Origin: Datnioides undecimradiatus
Lineage: Eukaryota; Chordata; Actinopteri; Lobotiformes; Datnioididae
Direction: 5' to 3'
Assembly: GCA_008933995.1 (NCBI GenBank)
Contig: WARS01002947.1
Location: forward strand, 372,001-436,000
Length of the DNA stretch: 64,000 nucleotides
Translations under genes and position numbers: made by a program
The notes under the pieces: generated by a model
The model's input: only the letters and a program-made list of their open reading frames with translations
What the model was told of the DNA's origin: nothing
Databases searched by the model: none
Shown here: in pieces, positions 63,662 to 64,000 of the stretch
Numbering within the stretch: position 1 is the stretch's first letter
Layout: each line of letters starts with the position of its first letter

Positions 63662-64000
63662 GTGAGAGTGGTGCTTCACTCGGGGATCATTCTGGTTTCC
63701 TCCAGTGCAAATCTTCTTTCAAACTGGTAAAACACCCGAGAGGCATCTTCCTTTCTAAATGGATTTCCTCTGTAAACTCATAATGGTTTTTCAGAGGGCG
63801 ACAATGTTGTGTGCATATTTAGTAGTAAGTCAAATGCAGCTGGACTTGTTGTGTAGTATGCAGCTGAGGAATTTAACCTCTCTGTGTGACCCTGACCTCA
63901 CTGCAACCTCCCCGTCATGCCTCTGTGTTGGGGCAAAACTGCCAGAGAAGTTAAAAGCTGGAATTCTGCACAGAGAGAGTGTTTGTCAAGACAGCGGTTA
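63662..64000 (+). other. fam50a: Start of the last fam50a intron, continues past the window
   Basis: The donor acg/gtgaga at 63661/63662 is followed by sequence with no acceptor leading to the expected Ile-Arg-stop ending. The intron therefore runs off the right edge. Confidence 0.7.

Noticed and set aside
63662-63730. Alternative fam50a C-terminus by reading through the exon 12 donor
   Set aside because: The added residues are not conserved in the family, and a consensus donor sits exactly where the conserved sequence ends.

Overview
This window is nuclear DNA of a ray-finned fish, probably a percomorph teleost. Genes are split into many short exons with consensus GT-AG junctions. Introns and spacers hold dispersed repeats of the kind common in percomorph genomes: a tRNA-derived SINE, short elements of unassigned class and long TG/AC tracts. 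No bacterial, organellar or CRISPR signal and no tRNA or rRNA gene was recognised.

Five genes can be rebuilt exon by exon with continuous reading phase. Bases 1-8.4 kb are gene-poor. gss (glutathione synthetase, minus strand, 9901-17815, 12 coding exons, 476 aa) starts from a noncoding exon near 18.6 kb. It appears to share a divergent promoter (about 18.65-18.9 kb) with nudt16 (Nudix U8 snoRNA-decapping type hydrolase, plus strand, 19799-21688, 4 coding exons, 212 aa). Next is arhgap4 (srGAP-family F-BAR/RhoGAP/SH3 protein, plus strand, 30924-47897, 23 coding exons, 944 aa), with candidate noncoding first exons far upstream (23.3-23.7 kb) and in its first coding intron (31.5 kb). A caveolin-2-like gene (plus strand, 52181-54743, 3 exons, 199 aa) follows. 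Last is fam50a/XAP5 (plus strand, from 57896), complete except for a tiny final exon beyond the right edge.

The genes do not form one pathway. gss makes glutathione in the cytosol; nudt16 acts on nucleotides and capped RNA; arhgap4 and the caveolin act at membranes and the actin cortex; fam50a is a nuclear protein linked to the spliceosome. The arhgap4-fam50a neighbourhood recalls human Xq28, where both orthologues lie; the caveolin-2-like gene between them has no counterpart there (human CAV2 is on chromosome 7).

Nothing here looks like a wholly new system. The points most worth a second look are the Thr/Pro-rich N-terminus of the caveolin, the alternative promoters of arhgap4, a TG tract directly against an arhgap4 splice acceptor, the gss/nudt16 divergent promoter, a perfect 18-bp-arm hairpin in an arhgap4 intron, and a dispersed sequence shared by introns of arhgap4 and fam50a. 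Repeat family statements come from memory of teleost repeats and were not checked against a library.
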